From Spirochaetes bacterium ADurb.BinA120 (GTDB taxonomy: Bacteria > Spirochaetota > UBA4802 > UBA5368), in the NCBI GenBank assembly GCA_002069125.1, contig MVZN01000004.1, positions 40,364 to 104,363 of the forward strand: a DNA stretch of 64,000 bases, read 5' to 3'. The translations under genes and the position numbers were made by a program. Below, one piece after another: positions 26,140 to 34,963 of this stretch. Within the stretch, counting starts at the first letter, position 1; the number at the start of each line of letters is the position of its first letter. Below the pieces are notes generated by a model, which was given only the letters and a program-made list of their open reading frames with translations, made no database searches and was not told the DNA's origin.

Positions 26140-27981
26140 ATGGCCCGACCCATTATCATCCGAGCATTTACGGCATTCATGACGATATCGCTGTTCACGG
26201 CACCCTCCGCCGCCCGGGGAAACGACGAGCTCTCGGCCGCAATCGATCCTATGGAGACCTCGATCCCCGCGGGGGGGAACGGTCTTCTGATAATCCAACT
26301 CGACATTCCCAAAGGCTCTTATATTTACGGGAACCCCAAAGGACCCGGAATCGGCAAAGCGACCTCCGTCAGAGTATCGCCGGAGCCCGGGCTCGTCTTT
26401 GGTTCGACACGATTTCTACCCCCGAGAAAGTACACCCCCGCGGGAGAAAAGGATTTCGTGTGGATATACGAGAAGAAAACGAGCATACTCATCCCGGTCG
26501 ATATCGCCCCAGGGACAAAGCCCTCCATCCGGACCCCTAAAATCAGCATAGAGGCCCTTTTATGCTCACATGGCTCCTGCATACCGCAGACCGTGGAGCC
26601 AAGGGCCTCGATCCGGGTCCTTGGACCGGGCCAAACCGGAACGTCCATCCCGGCCGGACTGCTCGAGCGCCACTCCATACAGTCCCTCGAAGCGACCGAT
26701 GGGAAGGCCTTTTCCAAATCGCCCGAAGAACCCTCGAGCGATTTACGCTTCAGGCCGCGCTATGTGTCATCGAGCGCCGTTTCCAATATTGTGCAGGCCG
26801 TCATCCTTGGAATTATAGCGGGATTCATACTCAACTTCATGCCCTGTGTGCTTCCTGTGGTAAGCCTGAAGCTAATGGGTTTCGTCCAACACGCGGGAGA
26901 GCGGAGGCGGACGCTCGTTCGCCACGGCCTCCTATTCTCGCTCGGCATATTGACGAGCTTCGCGGTGCTTGCCTCGCTCGGATCGACCCTGGGTTACAAC
27001 TGGGGCGAGCTCTTTCAGAAAAAACAATTCTTAATCGCCATGATAGCCGTCATCTTCGCCATGGGCCTTTCGCTGCTCGGAGTGTTCACCATAGGGATGC
27101 CGTCCTTTGTATCGAGGGTCTCGCGGGATTCCGGAAACCCCTATATCGATTCCTACCTTAAAGGTGCACTTGCAACTCTCCTCGCCACGCCCTGCAGCGG
27201 GCCCTTCCTCGGCGGCACGCTCGCCTTCGCCTTCACTCAGCCGCCCCCGGTCATATTCGCAATCTTCATGAGCATTGGGCTCGGGATGGCCCTACCATAT
27301 CTCGCCCTCTCCGCCGCACCGGGTCTCATACGCTTCGTGCCGCGCCCCGGAGACTGGTCAGTCGCGTTCGAACAGCTAATGGGCTTTTTGCTTCTCGGCA
27401 CTGCCGTATATCTCATGGGAATCCTTTCCTCGGAAAACCTCATGCCTGCGCTCTGGTTTCTGCTCATCCTCGGCATCGGGCTCTGGCAGTACGGGCGCTA
27501 CGGAAACATTACGAGGGGCCCTAAAAGCAGGATAATCTCAGGCTCGGTACTGGCGCTTCTCATCGCGCTTGGTTGCTTTTTCGCCTTCTCGACGAATGAT
27601 GAAGTGGAAAAGCGCGCCGGAATAGCCTCGCAGGCAGCCTTTGACATGGATGCCATCGAAAGGAAGTCCGCTGCGGGCGGTATATCCATCGTCAAGTTCA
27701 CCGCCGACTGGTGCCCGAACTGCGTTCTTGTGGAGAGGACCGCGTTGTACACATCGAGGGTGGTTTCGCTTATAAACGAAAACTCCATCACCCTCTACAC
27801 GGCCGACATCACAAGGAAGAATCCAGAGGCGCAGAAACTTCTTCGAGAGCTCGGAAGCCGCTCTATTCCCTTTCTGGCGGTCTTCCCCCCGGGAGATCAA
27901 TTTAACGAGCCGATTTGTTTGAGGGACATCTACAGCGAAAGCGATGTGCTCGAGGCGATCAGAATAGCGGTATCGCCATAA
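26140..27981 (+). CDS. dsbD: DsbD-family thiol:disulphide interchange protein
   Basis: 613 residues from ATG 26140 (GAGG 8 nt upstream); an ATG at 26116 is eight codons earlier without a ribosome-binding site. Signal peptide, then an N-terminal DsbD-alpha-like beta-domain with a Cys pair (LLCSHGSC), then the CcdA-like membrane core with NFMPCVLPVVSLK and TPCSGPFLGG, each holding one essential cysteine, and eight TM helices. A C-terminal thioredoxin-like domain with active site CPNC (FTADWCPNC) closes it. It carries electrons from cytoplasmic thioredoxin to periplasmic substrates such as DsbC or the cytochrome c maturation system. All redox cysteines are present. It is convergent with the M15 peptidase gene. 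Confidence 0.95.
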   Translation: MARPIIIRAFTAFMTISLFTAPSAARGNDELSAAIDPMETSIPAGGNGLLIIQLDIPKGSYIYGNPKGPGIGKATSVRVSPEPGLVFGSTRFLPPRKYTPAGEKDFVWIYEKKTSILIPVDIAPGTKPSIRTPKISIEALLCSHGSCIPQTVEPRASIRVLGPGQTGTSIPAGLLERHSIQSLEATDGKAFSKSPEEPSSDLRFRPRYVSSSAVSNIVQAVILGIIAGFILNFMPCVLPVVSLKLMGFVQHAGERRRTLVRHGLLFSLGILTSFAVLASLGSTLGYNWGELFQKKQFLIAMIAVIFAMGLSLLGVFTIGMPSFVSRVSRDSGNPYIDSYLKGALATLLATPCSGPFLGGTLAFAFTQPPPVIFAIFMSIGLGMALPYLALSAAPGLIRFVPRPGDWSVAFEQLMGFLLLGTAVYLMGILSSENLMPALWFLLILGIGLWQYGRYGNITRGPKSRIISGSVLALLIALGCFFAFSTNDEVEKRAGIASQAAFDMDAIERKSAAGGISIVKFTADWCPNCVLVERTALYTSRVVSLINENSITLYTADITRKNPEAQKLLRELGSRSIPFLAVFPPGDQFNEPICLRDIYSESDVLEAIRIAVSP

Positions 27982-28006
27982 AACGCCTTCCGAAGCGCGA
28001 GCAGGA

Positions 28007-28804
28007 TTATCGGCAGAAGTCGTTTATGCTCTCGACGAAGATAGGGGCGAGGTGAACGCAGGATTCCGATCCCGCGAAACCATCCGAGGCAGTGATCTTG
28101 CCCGGATCATCCTTAAAGAGGCGCACCCAGTCGGATAGAAGTCGTTTCGCCAGAGGCAGATACGACCAGTGCCACTTCTCTTCCCTGTAGCCGGCTTTTC
28201 TGCCGGCTGTGTAGGGCCGGCAGAACCCGTAAGAACCGGCATTGGCCACAAGCCATCGGTACAGGACCGCGCCACGGCCTGTTTCGTAATATGAATTATT
28301 GAGCTCCTGCAAATCAAAATCCGTACCCCAGTGATGGCGCGAGGTGCCGGGCATGGAGGAGTACTCCAGTATTATGGCTGCGCGCTTTGCGGGGTCCGCT
28401 ACTGTCTTGTTCAACCGGACACCGCCGACCGGCGTCCTCCCGAACCACTTGTCCTCCCATATCGCCTTCTGATGCCCCCAGGTGCGGGTGGAGCTACGGA
28501 CCACAAACTCCGCCCCTGGATGAGCCTTCCTGAAATCGCGAAACATCCGGGCCAGCGCCTCGGCGGCCTCCCTGCGTAGATACTGCCTTCCGCCCATAAC
28601 AGGGATGCCGAGGGCCGATATCTCCACAAAGCACCCCTCCCGTTCGGGCTCGAACCGTCCGGTCAGATAGCTTGCCGCGTCCATGCCGCAATATAGGTCC
28701 GGCCCCGGCTCGGCCCTGCACAACAGGCACAGGGAGCTCAAAACGGCGCCGAGAACACAGGCGCTCAGGCCTGTACGTATGGGCTTAATCATTCGTCGTC
28801 TCAT
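28007..28804 (-). CDS. M15-family (VanY-type) D-Ala-D-Ala carboxypeptidase, secreted
   Basis: 265 residues; an ATG at 28792 (MIKPIRT) is an equally possible start and overlaps the preceding gene by less. After a signal peptide the core reads SSTRTWGHQKAIW, then the zinc-site motif SRHHWGTDFDL (SxHxxGxAxD class) and EKWHWSY. These are the metal ligands and catalytic Glu region of M15B/VanY carboxypeptidases that trim peptidoglycan stem peptides in the periplasm. It overlaps the ChaN-like gene by 20 bp at the upstream side, so the pair is co-transcribed. Confidence 0.88.
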   Translation of the reverse strand: MRRRMIKPIRTGLSACVLGAVLSSLCLLCRAEPGPDLYCGMDAASYLTGRFEPEREGCFVEISALGIPVMGGRQYLRREAAEALARMFRDFRKAHPGAEFVVRSSTRTWGHQKAIWEDKWFGRTPVGGVRLNKTVADPAKRAAIILEYSSMPGTSRHHWGTDFDLQELNNSYYETGRGAVLYRWLVANAGSYGFCRPYTAGRKAGYREEKWHWSYLPLAKRLLSDWVRLFKDDPGKITASDGFAGSESCVHLAPIFVESINDFCR

Positions 28805-29759
28805 TCTGTCTTTCTATAACGTGAATATAATCGGCAATCGGCCTCGAAAGAAATTTGAGGCTTTCGTGTGTAATCCCGGTATCGCGTGCCATCATCCTCT
28901 GCCTCTCTCCAAGGCTCAGGTCTCCGCTTTCGGACAGGATGATGATGCGCGACGAAAGTCCGGGCAGGCGCCTCCCTGTCCGCGAAGGCACGCCTAGGCC
29001 GTACGAAAAATGCGCGGCACCGCCTATAACCACCGAGAGGGTGCTTTTACCTTCGGCCCTCTCTTTTTTGATTCTGGTCGCCAGAACATCAGCCATCTTT
29101 TCATCCCTGGATATCTGCGCCTCGTACATTTGCCTGAGGGCCTCACCGTGCGAGAATATGTGCACCGGAAGCATCATTTCAAGAAGGCGCTCGTGCTCCC
29201 TGTTCGAGAGGTCCATCTCCTCCGGAAGCTCCGAACGCTCCCGTTCATTAAGGGCCGAAAGCCCCACCCGCGCCACCCGGCGCACCACATCCGCGTCGGC
29301 GTTTAATGCGACCACCTCGCCTCCGGCCGCTTTGCAGGCCTCGAGGACAGGCCGGTAATCCGGGTAATTGCTCCACCTCTTCGCCCAATCCGTTTCGACC
29401 GCAAGCCGGTAGAAATCGAACTCGTCCCGATTATAGCGGTCAAGGGCAGGCTGATACCTCGCCTCCATCTGCTCTATCCCTAAAATGAGCGCTTTCCCCT
29501 TTGCCGCCAGGGCCTCCACCAGCCTGCGCTCGAGCTCATGATGGCGCTTAAGACCGTGCCTCTCACCTATGTAAACCACATCCGAAGACGCACAGTCCTC
29601 GACCATTGCGTCAAAGGAGACCGACTCACCTGTATAGACGTCCACCCAGAGCATGCACCTGCCGGCCTCTTTATCGGCCTCCTTCGCGTTCGCCGCAGGA
29701 GTTGCGCCGATGAGCGCACTAAGCAGTATTAAGGCTAATGTGATATTCAATGGCTTCAT
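28785..29759 (-). CDS. ChaN-like (DUF399) secreted protein
   Basis: 324 residues from ATG 29759, chosen because it gives a signal peptide (MKPLNITLALILLSALIGATPAANA); the open frame upstream to 29834 has no such start signal. Motifs typical of the ChaN/Tiki-like fold are VVYIGERHGLKRHHELE, ILGIEQMEARYQPALDRY and IGGAAHFSYGLGVPSR. The family includes the haem-binding lipoprotein ChaN and related putative metalloproteases with the EH...E-type site; the GERH and GGAAHFS motifs here keep those residues. Location is predicted periplasmic. It overlaps the M15 gene and follows nrdG by 44 bp. Confidence 0.85.
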   Translation of the reverse strand: MKPLNITLALILLSALIGATPAANAKEADKEAGRCMLWVDVYTGESVSFDAMVEDCASSDVVYIGERHGLKRHHELERRLVEALAAKGKALILGIEQMEARYQPALDRYNRDEFDFYRLAVETDWAKRWSNYPDYRPVLEACKAAGGEVVALNADADVVRRVARVGLSALNERERSELPEEMDLSNREHERLLEMMLPVHIFSHGEALRQMYEAQISRDEKMADVLATRIKKERAEGKSTLSVVIGGAAHFSYGLGVPSRTGRRLPGLSSRIIILSESGDLSLGERQRMMARDTGITHESLKFLSRPIADYIHVIERQNETTND

Positions 29760-29802
29760 GTCTCTAAGGTTTTGGTCATGCACGGCCGTGGATGGCCCGC
29801 AC

Positions 29803-30498
29803 TCAGACGCCGCGAAGCTCGCACCGGTCGGCAAAGGTCGAAACGTAGTCGCGGAAAGACTGGAGCGTCTTCAACGGATAGGGCTCCAGGTCGTGGAAGG
29901 ACTCGTCGAGCGTGACATCAGGCACGAACTGCTGCAAAAAATAGCGTTTTACGCGGCCGAGCATCCTGCCGATGCTTCCAAAATCCTCGAGCGTAACATA
30001 CTGCGGAATACAGGTTGTCCTGAGCTCGTAATCGAGGCCGGAGCTTTTAATGATGCCGACAGTCTCCAGAACGCGCGAAAAATCCACGTGCCTGCCTACG
30101 ACAAAATCGTATTTTTGCGGAGAGGTCTTTATGTCTATGGCCACATAATCCACCAGGCCCCTTTCGACCAGGCGCGATACGGCCCCCGGGTTCAAGCCGT
30201 TGGTATCGAGCTTTACGGCCATCGACATCTCCTTGATGGAGGAAACGAAGGATTCGAGGTTATACGAGATGGTGGGCTCGCCTCCCGATATCGTGACCCC
30301 ATCGATGAGGCCCCGCCTTTTTTTCAGGAAGCGAAGCGCCTCCTCGTTGGAATACGAGTGGAGGCAGGCGCTGTTACAGGCGAGCTCCGGGTTATGGCAG
30401 TAACCGCACCGGAGGTTGCACCCTCCGGTGAAGAAGACCGAGCATATCCTACCTGGAAAGTCTATCAGAGAGGTCTTGTGTATTCCCTTTATATTCAT
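29803..30498 (-). CDS. nrdG: Anaerobic ribonucleotide reductase activase NrdG
   Basis: 231 residues. The N-terminus MNIKGIHKTSLIDFPG and the radical-SAM motif CNLRCGYC (Cys27, Cys31, Cys34) are typical, followed by the GGEPT SAM-binding loop. It uses a [4Fe-4S] cluster and S-adenosylmethionine to make the glycyl radical on NrdD. The first 50 bp overlap the small gene for the glycyl-radical domain on the same strand, so NrdG is made directly after its own substrate domain. No strong ribosome-binding site is visible, which fits translational coupling. Confidence 0.95.
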   Translation of the reverse strand: MNIKGIHKTSLIDFPGRICSVFFTGGCNLRCGYCHNPELACNSACLHSYSNEEALRFLKKRRGLIDGVTISGGEPTISYNLESFVSSIKEMSMAVKLDTNGLNPGAVSRLVERGLVDYVAIDIKTSPQKYDFVVGRHVDFSRVLETVGIIKSSGLDYELRTTCIPQYVTLEDFGSIGRMLGRVKRYFLQQFVPDVTLDESFHDLEPYPLKTLQSFRDYVSTFADRCELRGV

Positions 30499-30646
30499 AT
30501 ATGCACGCTTCTTTCATGTCACGGAGGGAGAACTCTCTCCTCTCGCTGAACTCCTCACGCTTTCCCTTGTTCCATTGATTTACGGGCCTGAAATAACCGA
30601 CTACACGGGAATACACCTCGACCGGGACCCTTTTTTCATTCTTCAT
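30449..30646 (-). CDS. Detached glycyl-radical domain of class III ribonucleotide reductase
   Basis: 65 residues. The core VEVYSRVVGYFRPV then NQWNKGKREEFSERREF is the glycyl-radical tail normally found at the C-terminus of NrdD; Gly17 of RVVGYF is the predicted radical site. Here it is a separate gene: the NrdD body stops at 30663 (GCC ATG TGA), and 16 nt later this ATG follows an AAGGAG. It cannot be a simple frameshift of the body because the body has its own ordinary tail after the zinc-site region. A C-terminal extension (residues 44-65) overlaps nrdG in another frame. The domain presumably docks into the NrdD barrel and is activated by NrdG. Confidence 0.85.
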   Translation of the reverse strand: MKNEKRVPVEVYSRVVGYFRPVNQWNKGKREEFSERREFSLRDMKEACIYEYKGNTQDLSDRLSR

Positions 30647-30662
30647 CTTAAAGCTTCTCCTT

Positions 30663-32732
30663 TCACATGGCTATCTTTTTATCATAATCGGCATCTCTGG
30701 CCGTAATCTCAACGCCGAATCTCTCCAGCTCCTCTTCGGTATGCTCGTAGGGGCAGTATTTATGCTCGCCTGCGATATAGCCGTGCACAGGGCAGATGCT
30801 GAAGGTGGGGGTTATGGTAAAATATGGAAGGGAATAATTTTCGGCAATCCGCCGCACCAGGTGCTTTACCATCTGCGGGTCATCGATTTTTTCTCCTATG
30901 AAGCCGTGCACCACCGTCCCGCCGGTAAAGCGGGTCTGCAGCTCGTCCTGATGGTCCAGCGCGTCAAAGATGTCGTCGGTAAAATCCACAGGAAGATGCA
31001 CGGAATTGGTGTAGTACGGCTCGTTCGTCCCGGCGGTTTTGATGTCGGAATAGGCCGCCCTGTCGTGCTTTGCGAACCTGTAGCTTACTCCCTCGGCAGG
31101 AGTCGCCTCGAGGTTGTAGAGGTTTCCGGTTTCCTCCTGGTAGCCGCGGATGCGTTCGCGCATAAAATCGAGCACGCGGACCGCAAAGTCCTTTCCCTCC
31201 GGAGTCGAGATGTCCCTGCCCAAAAGATTCAGGCAGGCCTCGTTCATCCCCACCAGTCCGATCGTTGAAAAATGGTTTATCCAGAAGCGCCCGTTGCGCT
31301 CGTAGATATCCGACAGGTAGACCCGCGTGTAGGGGTAGAGATTGCTCAGGGTGAAGTTTTCAAGGACCTTCCGCTTTATCTCGAGCGAATCCTTAGCCAG
31401 GTCCATGAGGTGGGCCAGCCTCTTAAAGAATTCATCCTCGGTCTCTGCAAGATAACCGAGCCTCGGCATGTTGATCGTCACGACGCCGATGCTTCCCGTA
31501 AGAGGATTGGCGCCGAAAAGTCCACCGCCGCGGCTTCGCAGTTCGCGGTTGTCCAGGCGCAGGCGGCAGCACATGGAACGGGCATCCTCCGGGTCCATGT
31601 CGGAATTGACGAAATTCGCGAAATACGGTATGCCGTATTTCGCCGTCATCTCCCACAGCCTGTCGTGGGCCGGGTTCTCCCAGTCGAAATCCGCCGTAAT
31701 ATTGTAGGTGGGGATGGGGAAGGTGAAGATGCGGTTTCGCGCGTCGCCCTCCAGCAGGCACTCGGCGAAAGCCACGTTGAAGATGTCCATCTCCTCCTGA
31801 AACTCCCTGTACTTGCGGTCCCTTATCTCACCGCCTATGACGACATATTCCTCGCCAATGGTCGAGGGCACCTTGAGGTCAAGGGTTACGTTCGTAAAAG
31901 GGGTCTGAAAACCGACGCGGGTCGGGATGTTCATGTTGAAGACGAATTCCTGCAGGCACTGCTTGACCTCGGACTTCGTAAGCCTGTCATAAAAAATAAA
32001 CGGGGCGAGATAGGTATCGAAATTGGCGAAGGCCTGGGCTCCGGCCGACTCCCCCTGCAGGGTATAGAAGAAATTTACCACCTGTCCGAGGGCGCTTCGA
32101 AAATGCCTTGCCGGGCGGCTCTCCACCTTTCCCGGCACCCCGCCAAATCCGCGCAATAAAAGGTCGCGCAGGTCCCAGCCGACACAGTAGGCCGACAGAA
32201 GGCCAAGGTCGTGCAGATGGAAATCGCAGGAGACGTGCGACTCGCGTATCTCGGGAGGATACAGCCGCTCCAGCCAGTATTTGGCCGTTATCGCCGATGC
32301 TATGTGGTTGTTGAGCCCCTGAAGCGAGTAGCTCATGTTGCTGTTCTCGTTCACTCGCCAGTCCGAGCGGTCCAGATACTGCTCCACGAGCTGTATGCCC
32401 TCGTTAAGCAGGTCCTTGCCCTCGCGTATCTTTCGGTGCTGCTCGCGGTAGAGGATGTAGGCCTTCGCCACCCGGGCGTGCCCCCGCTCTATGAGCATTT
32501 TTTCGACGAGGTCCTGGACGTTTTCGACCGTGGGGGTCTGCCCCTCCTTGAAATGCAGGATGTCGAGGATCCCCGCCACGGAGTCGCACACCGACTGCGC
32601 GGTCTCCCTGTTACTCCCGCCGACCGCCCTTGCCGCCTTGAAAATCGCGTCGGTTATTTTCTCCGGATCGAAGGGAAGAATGCGCCCATCCCTTTTACGT
32701 ATATACCGCGCCCGGGATGTGGAATCGCCCAT
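30663..32732 (-). CDS. nrdD: Anaerobic ribonucleoside-triphosphate reductase, catalytic body lacking glycyl-radical tail
   Basis: 689 residues. An N-terminal ATP-cone (RYIRKRDGRILPFDPEKITDAIFKAA, residues 9-95) is followed by the ten-stranded barrel with typical class III blocks (YCVGWDLRDLL, FFYTLQGESAGAQAFANFDTYLAP, NMPRLGY, FTGGTVVHGFIGE). The C-terminus has the zinc-site region TPTFSICPVHGYIAGEHKYCPYEHTEEE but then ends ERFGVEITARDADYDKKIAM without the YSRVVGY glycyl-radical segment. That segment is the next gene. Two of the four usual zinc cysteines appear as His (CPVH, CPYEH). The enzyme reduces NTPs to dNTPs under anoxia. GGAG precedes the ATG. Confidence 0.95.
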   Translation of the reverse strand: MGDSTSRARYIRKRDGRILPFDPEKITDAIFKAARAVGGSNRETAQSVCDSVAGILDILHFKEGQTPTVENVQDLVEKMLIERGHARVAKAYILYREQHRKIREGKDLLNEGIQLVEQYLDRSDWRVNENSNMSYSLQGLNNHIASAITAKYWLERLYPPEIRESHVSCDFHLHDLGLLSAYCVGWDLRDLLLRGFGGVPGKVESRPARHFRSALGQVVNFFYTLQGESAGAQAFANFDTYLAPFIFYDRLTKSEVKQCLQEFVFNMNIPTRVGFQTPFTNVTLDLKVPSTIGEEYVVIGGEIRDRKYREFQEEMDIFNVAFAECLLEGDARNRIFTFPIPTYNITADFDWENPAHDRLWEMTAKYGIPYFANFVNSDMDPEDARSMCCRLRLDNRELRSRGGGLFGANPLTGSIGVVTINMPRLGYLAETEDEFFKRLAHLMDLAKDSLEIKRKVLENFTLSNLYPYTRVYLSDIYERNGRFWINHFSTIGLVGMNEACLNLLGRDISTPEGKDFAVRVLDFMRERIRGYQEETGNLYNLEATPAEGVSYRFAKHDRAAYSDIKTAGTNEPYYTNSVHLPVDFTDDIFDALDHQDELQTRFTGGTVVHGFIGEKIDDPQMVKHLVRRIAENYSLPYFTITPTFSICPVHGYIAGEHKYCPYEHTEEELERFGVEITARDADYDKKIAM

Positions 32733-33112
32733 AAGAAATAGCTCCAGATGATCTTTTTCGTCAGGTAATTTTATGCATATTAACGCGGTTAAAGACGGAG
32801 CCCGTACCCGTCAAGCATGGCGGGAGATCACCCTTCATGGAACGGCAAGATTTATTTTTTGGGCCACCGAACCGCAAGTTCGGAGAGTATCCGTGTTTGG
32901 GGTATCCGTCAAGGAAAATATTATGTCACACTAAAAAAAAGGGCGTCCATTCGCGAAAAAACAGGTTTGGCCCCCGATAATGCGAAGCCCGGCCGCGCCT
33001 GATCAAAATCCGGATGGCGACATAAATATGACTGCAGCGACGCGCCGTATTTGCCGAAATACGTGGCAGGCACGACCCAAAGACGCTTTTTATCCTTATT
33101 CCGGAGGCAGAC
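32733..33112. other. 380-bp spacer between divergent nrdD and a secreted-protein gene
   Basis: No gene is supported here. On the minus strand TAAAAT about 50 bp upstream of nrdD could be a -10 element but lacks a good -35. No copy of the 118-bp element and no clear NrdR-type box pair is seen. Confidence 0.4.
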
Positions 33113-33634
33113 ATGAAGAACCGGGCCCTTCCAGCAATCACCATAATGCTTAGCCTTTTTTTTATTCTCCCGCTCGCCGGGGCTGAATACCGGGGCAACA
33201 TAATTGACCAGATACGCCTTGCCGAAAACGAAATCCCCCAGGGATTCGTTTACGGCAACATCCCCCCGTTCGCGAAGCGCGTACTGAGAGAAAACCCCTG
33301 GAAATTCGACCGGGCCGCCATCAACCGGCTCACCCGCGAGATATACCCGGACGGCGACGCAGGGAAGGTTGCCGATATACACATGACCATTCTTACAAGG
33401 CCGGTAACGCCCTTCGGCGACGATATAGTCTGCTACATTATAGTGTACAGCAGTATGGCATCGGCGAGAAACGAGATAAAAAAAATAACCGATTTCGTCG
33501 GGTATAACTCGGACAGAGCGATCGTATCGATACGCGAGAACGTTGTGGTGTTCATGCACGCCGATAATATAAACGACTTTCCGCTGGTCAGGGATATCAT
33601 GAAAAAACTTGGCGAGAGGCTGGACAACCTTTAG
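33113..33634 (+). CDS. Secreted protein of unknown function
   Basis: 173 residues. Signal peptide MKNRALPAITIMLSLFFILPLAGA, then a mixed alpha/beta domain with 'DIVCYIIVYSSMASARNEIKKITDFVG' and 'AIVSIRENVVVFMHADNINDFPLVRDIMKKL'. GGAGG lies 6 nt before the ATG. I do not recognise the family. It ends 7 bp before the convergent chaperone-like gene. Predicted periplasmic. Confidence 0.7.
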   Translation: MKNRALPAITIMLSLFFILPLAGAEYRGNIIDQIRLAENEIPQGFVYGNIPPFAKRVLRENPWKFDRAAINRLTREIYPDGDAGKVADIHMTILTRPVTPFGDDIVCYIIVYSSMASARNEIKKITDFVGYNSDRAIVSIRENVVVFMHADNINDFPLVRDIMKKLGERLDNL

Positions 33635-33641
33635 AGCGTCA

Positions 33642-34046
33642 TTACTCTACGTCTTCTTTCAGGAGTATCTCCTCGAACTCGTCGGCCTTTGCCGCTATGT
33701 ATGTAAGCGACTTGAGGAACCTCCTGGGATCGCAATCCTGTAACAGTATCGAGTTGCGCAAAACCAGAGTATCGTCTACGAGTGCGAGCGCCCCAAGCGG
33801 CAGGGCGGCGTTTGTGCGAAGCGCGTATTTGTACAACTCGCAAAAGTCGCCCTTAAGCTTCCCTATCGATGAATAATAATTGATGATCCGGTCGCCCACC
33901 TCGTCCCTCGTGAGGGTTACCAGCACCCTCTGCGATCGGCTGTTGTCGAATTTCAGCTCCGTGGAATAGGCGCCGGGCCCGTCTTTATTGAACTTCAGCT
34001 TGAACTCAGCCGCTATCGCCGCAATGAAACCGTCAAAGACTTCCAT
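33642..34046 (-). CDS. Small protein resembling the YbjN/type III chaperone fold
   Basis: 134 residues, no signal peptide. The order helix (MEVFDGFIAAIAAEF), three strands (AYSTELKFDN, QRVLVTLTRDEV, DRIINYYSSIGKL), helix, strands (ALPLGALALVDDTLVLRNSILL) and a long C-terminal helix (PRRFLKSLTYIAAKADEFEEIL) is that of YbjN and of class I secretion chaperones. No type III secretion genes are in the window, so a YbjN-like role is more likely. GGAG lies 8 nt before the ATG. The assignment rests on pattern, not on a diagnostic motif. Confidence 0.6.
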   Translation of the reverse strand: MEVFDGFIAAIAAEFKLKFNKDGPGAYSTELKFDNSRSQRVLVTLTRDEVGDRIINYYSSIGKLKGDFCELYKYALRTNAALPLGALALVDDTLVLRNSILLQDCDPRRFLKSLTYIAAKADEFEEILLKEDVE

Positions 34047-34104
34047 ATAATTATCTCCAGGCCGATAAAAAATAACGCACGCGACATGGATCCACGCGGA
34101 CCGT

Positions 34105-34827
34105 TCAAGTCCGCAACAACAGATGGGCCGAATCCCTTTCTATATTTCCCTGGGCAAGCAGCGCCCTCCTCGAGTCGCGCCCTATCGCCTCCGTCAGCGC
34201 CATTCGTATTCCGCCGGCATCGCCAACTTCGCCTACCGGCGAATAATCCCTCGCCATTTCGAGCCCCCTCCGCGTGAGCCGTTCGACCGCCCTCTCGTTC
34301 TCAGAAAAACCCAACTCGATCCTCCGCCTGAGATCATCGACGCGGGAAAGGTCCACGGCCCGGCCCTCTCCGGCCTCCCTGGCATGGGAAGAGATTTCAC
34401 GCAGGGCCAGTCCGAGGCCCTCACCCCCAGCCTTCCAATCCTCCATGCCCGCAATCACCGCCGGAAGCGTCCCGGAGCCGAATTTAGCGGCATATTCACC
34501 CATTGCGGCCGATAGCTCCGCGCTCACCACGGCGATCTCTCTGTAATCGACGCGCCGGGCCGCCATCGCGTCGATCGCCATATTCCGAAGGCGCGAGGAT
34601 ATCTCGACCGCCCTCTGCAGCACATGCTGCGCCATCTGGGCAATGCTTAGCGCCTCGGACACCCTTCGCTCGTCGGTCCGGCGATCGGCCACCCATCGGG
34701 GCGGCAAGCCCTCCCGCGTCCCTGTATAACCGGCGGTTTCACTCGCCGGGGCGTTAGGGCGCGCCGCCGGACTCGAAACCGTGCGGCTTTCCACGGCAAT
34801 CCTTGCGATATCGCTGTTTATCTTCAC
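34105..34827 (-). CDS. Degenerate flagellin-like protein
   Basis: 240 residues from GTG 34827. This start makes the N-terminus VKINSDIARIAVESRTVS, which lines up with the flagellin start (MxINxNxxAxxAxRxLs). Residues further in, ALSIAQMAQHVLQRAVEISSRLRNMAIDA, line up with the conserved flagellin D0/D1 helix (SIAQxxxGALxExxxxLqRvReLAvqA). The end, DSRRALLAQGNIERDSAHLLL, resembles the flagellin C-terminal helix. Between them a Pro/Ala/Ser-rich stretch (residues 20-45) and a shortened centre replace the variable domain. It is therefore a flagellin-fold protein, but too diverged to be called the filament subunit. No other flagellar gene is near. Confidence 0.55.
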   Translation of the reverse strand: MKINSDIARIAVESRTVSSPAARPNAPASETAGYTGTREGLPPRWVADRRTDERRVSEALSIAQMAQHVLQRAVEISSRLRNMAIDAMAARRVDYREIAVVSAELSAAMGEYAAKFGSGTLPAVIAGMEDWKAGGEGLGLALREISSHAREAGEGRAVDLSRVDDLRRRIELGFSENERAVERLTRRGLEMARDYSPVGEVGDAGGIRMALTEAIGRDSRRALLAQGNIERDSAHLLLRT

Positions 34828-34946
34828 CGCCCTGTTCCCGTCCACTGGAGGCTTTAGCGTACACGAGCGGCATAGTCGTGTCAATTTAATAATCCCGGCG
34901 AGCCGCCATTATTCCCCGCATTAATCGGTTGCATCCTCGGGCCCCG

Positions 34947-34960
34947 CCGTTTATAAACGG
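34947..34960. promoter_or_regulatory. Perfect 14-bp palindrome upstream of small lipoprotein gene
   Basis: CCGTTTATAAACGG is self-complementary and ends 3 bp before the ATG at 34964. It is nested in a GGGCC-type hairpin (GGCCC ... GGGCC). It could be an operator or occlude ribosome binding. Confidence 0.3.
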
Positions 34961-34963
34961 GCC

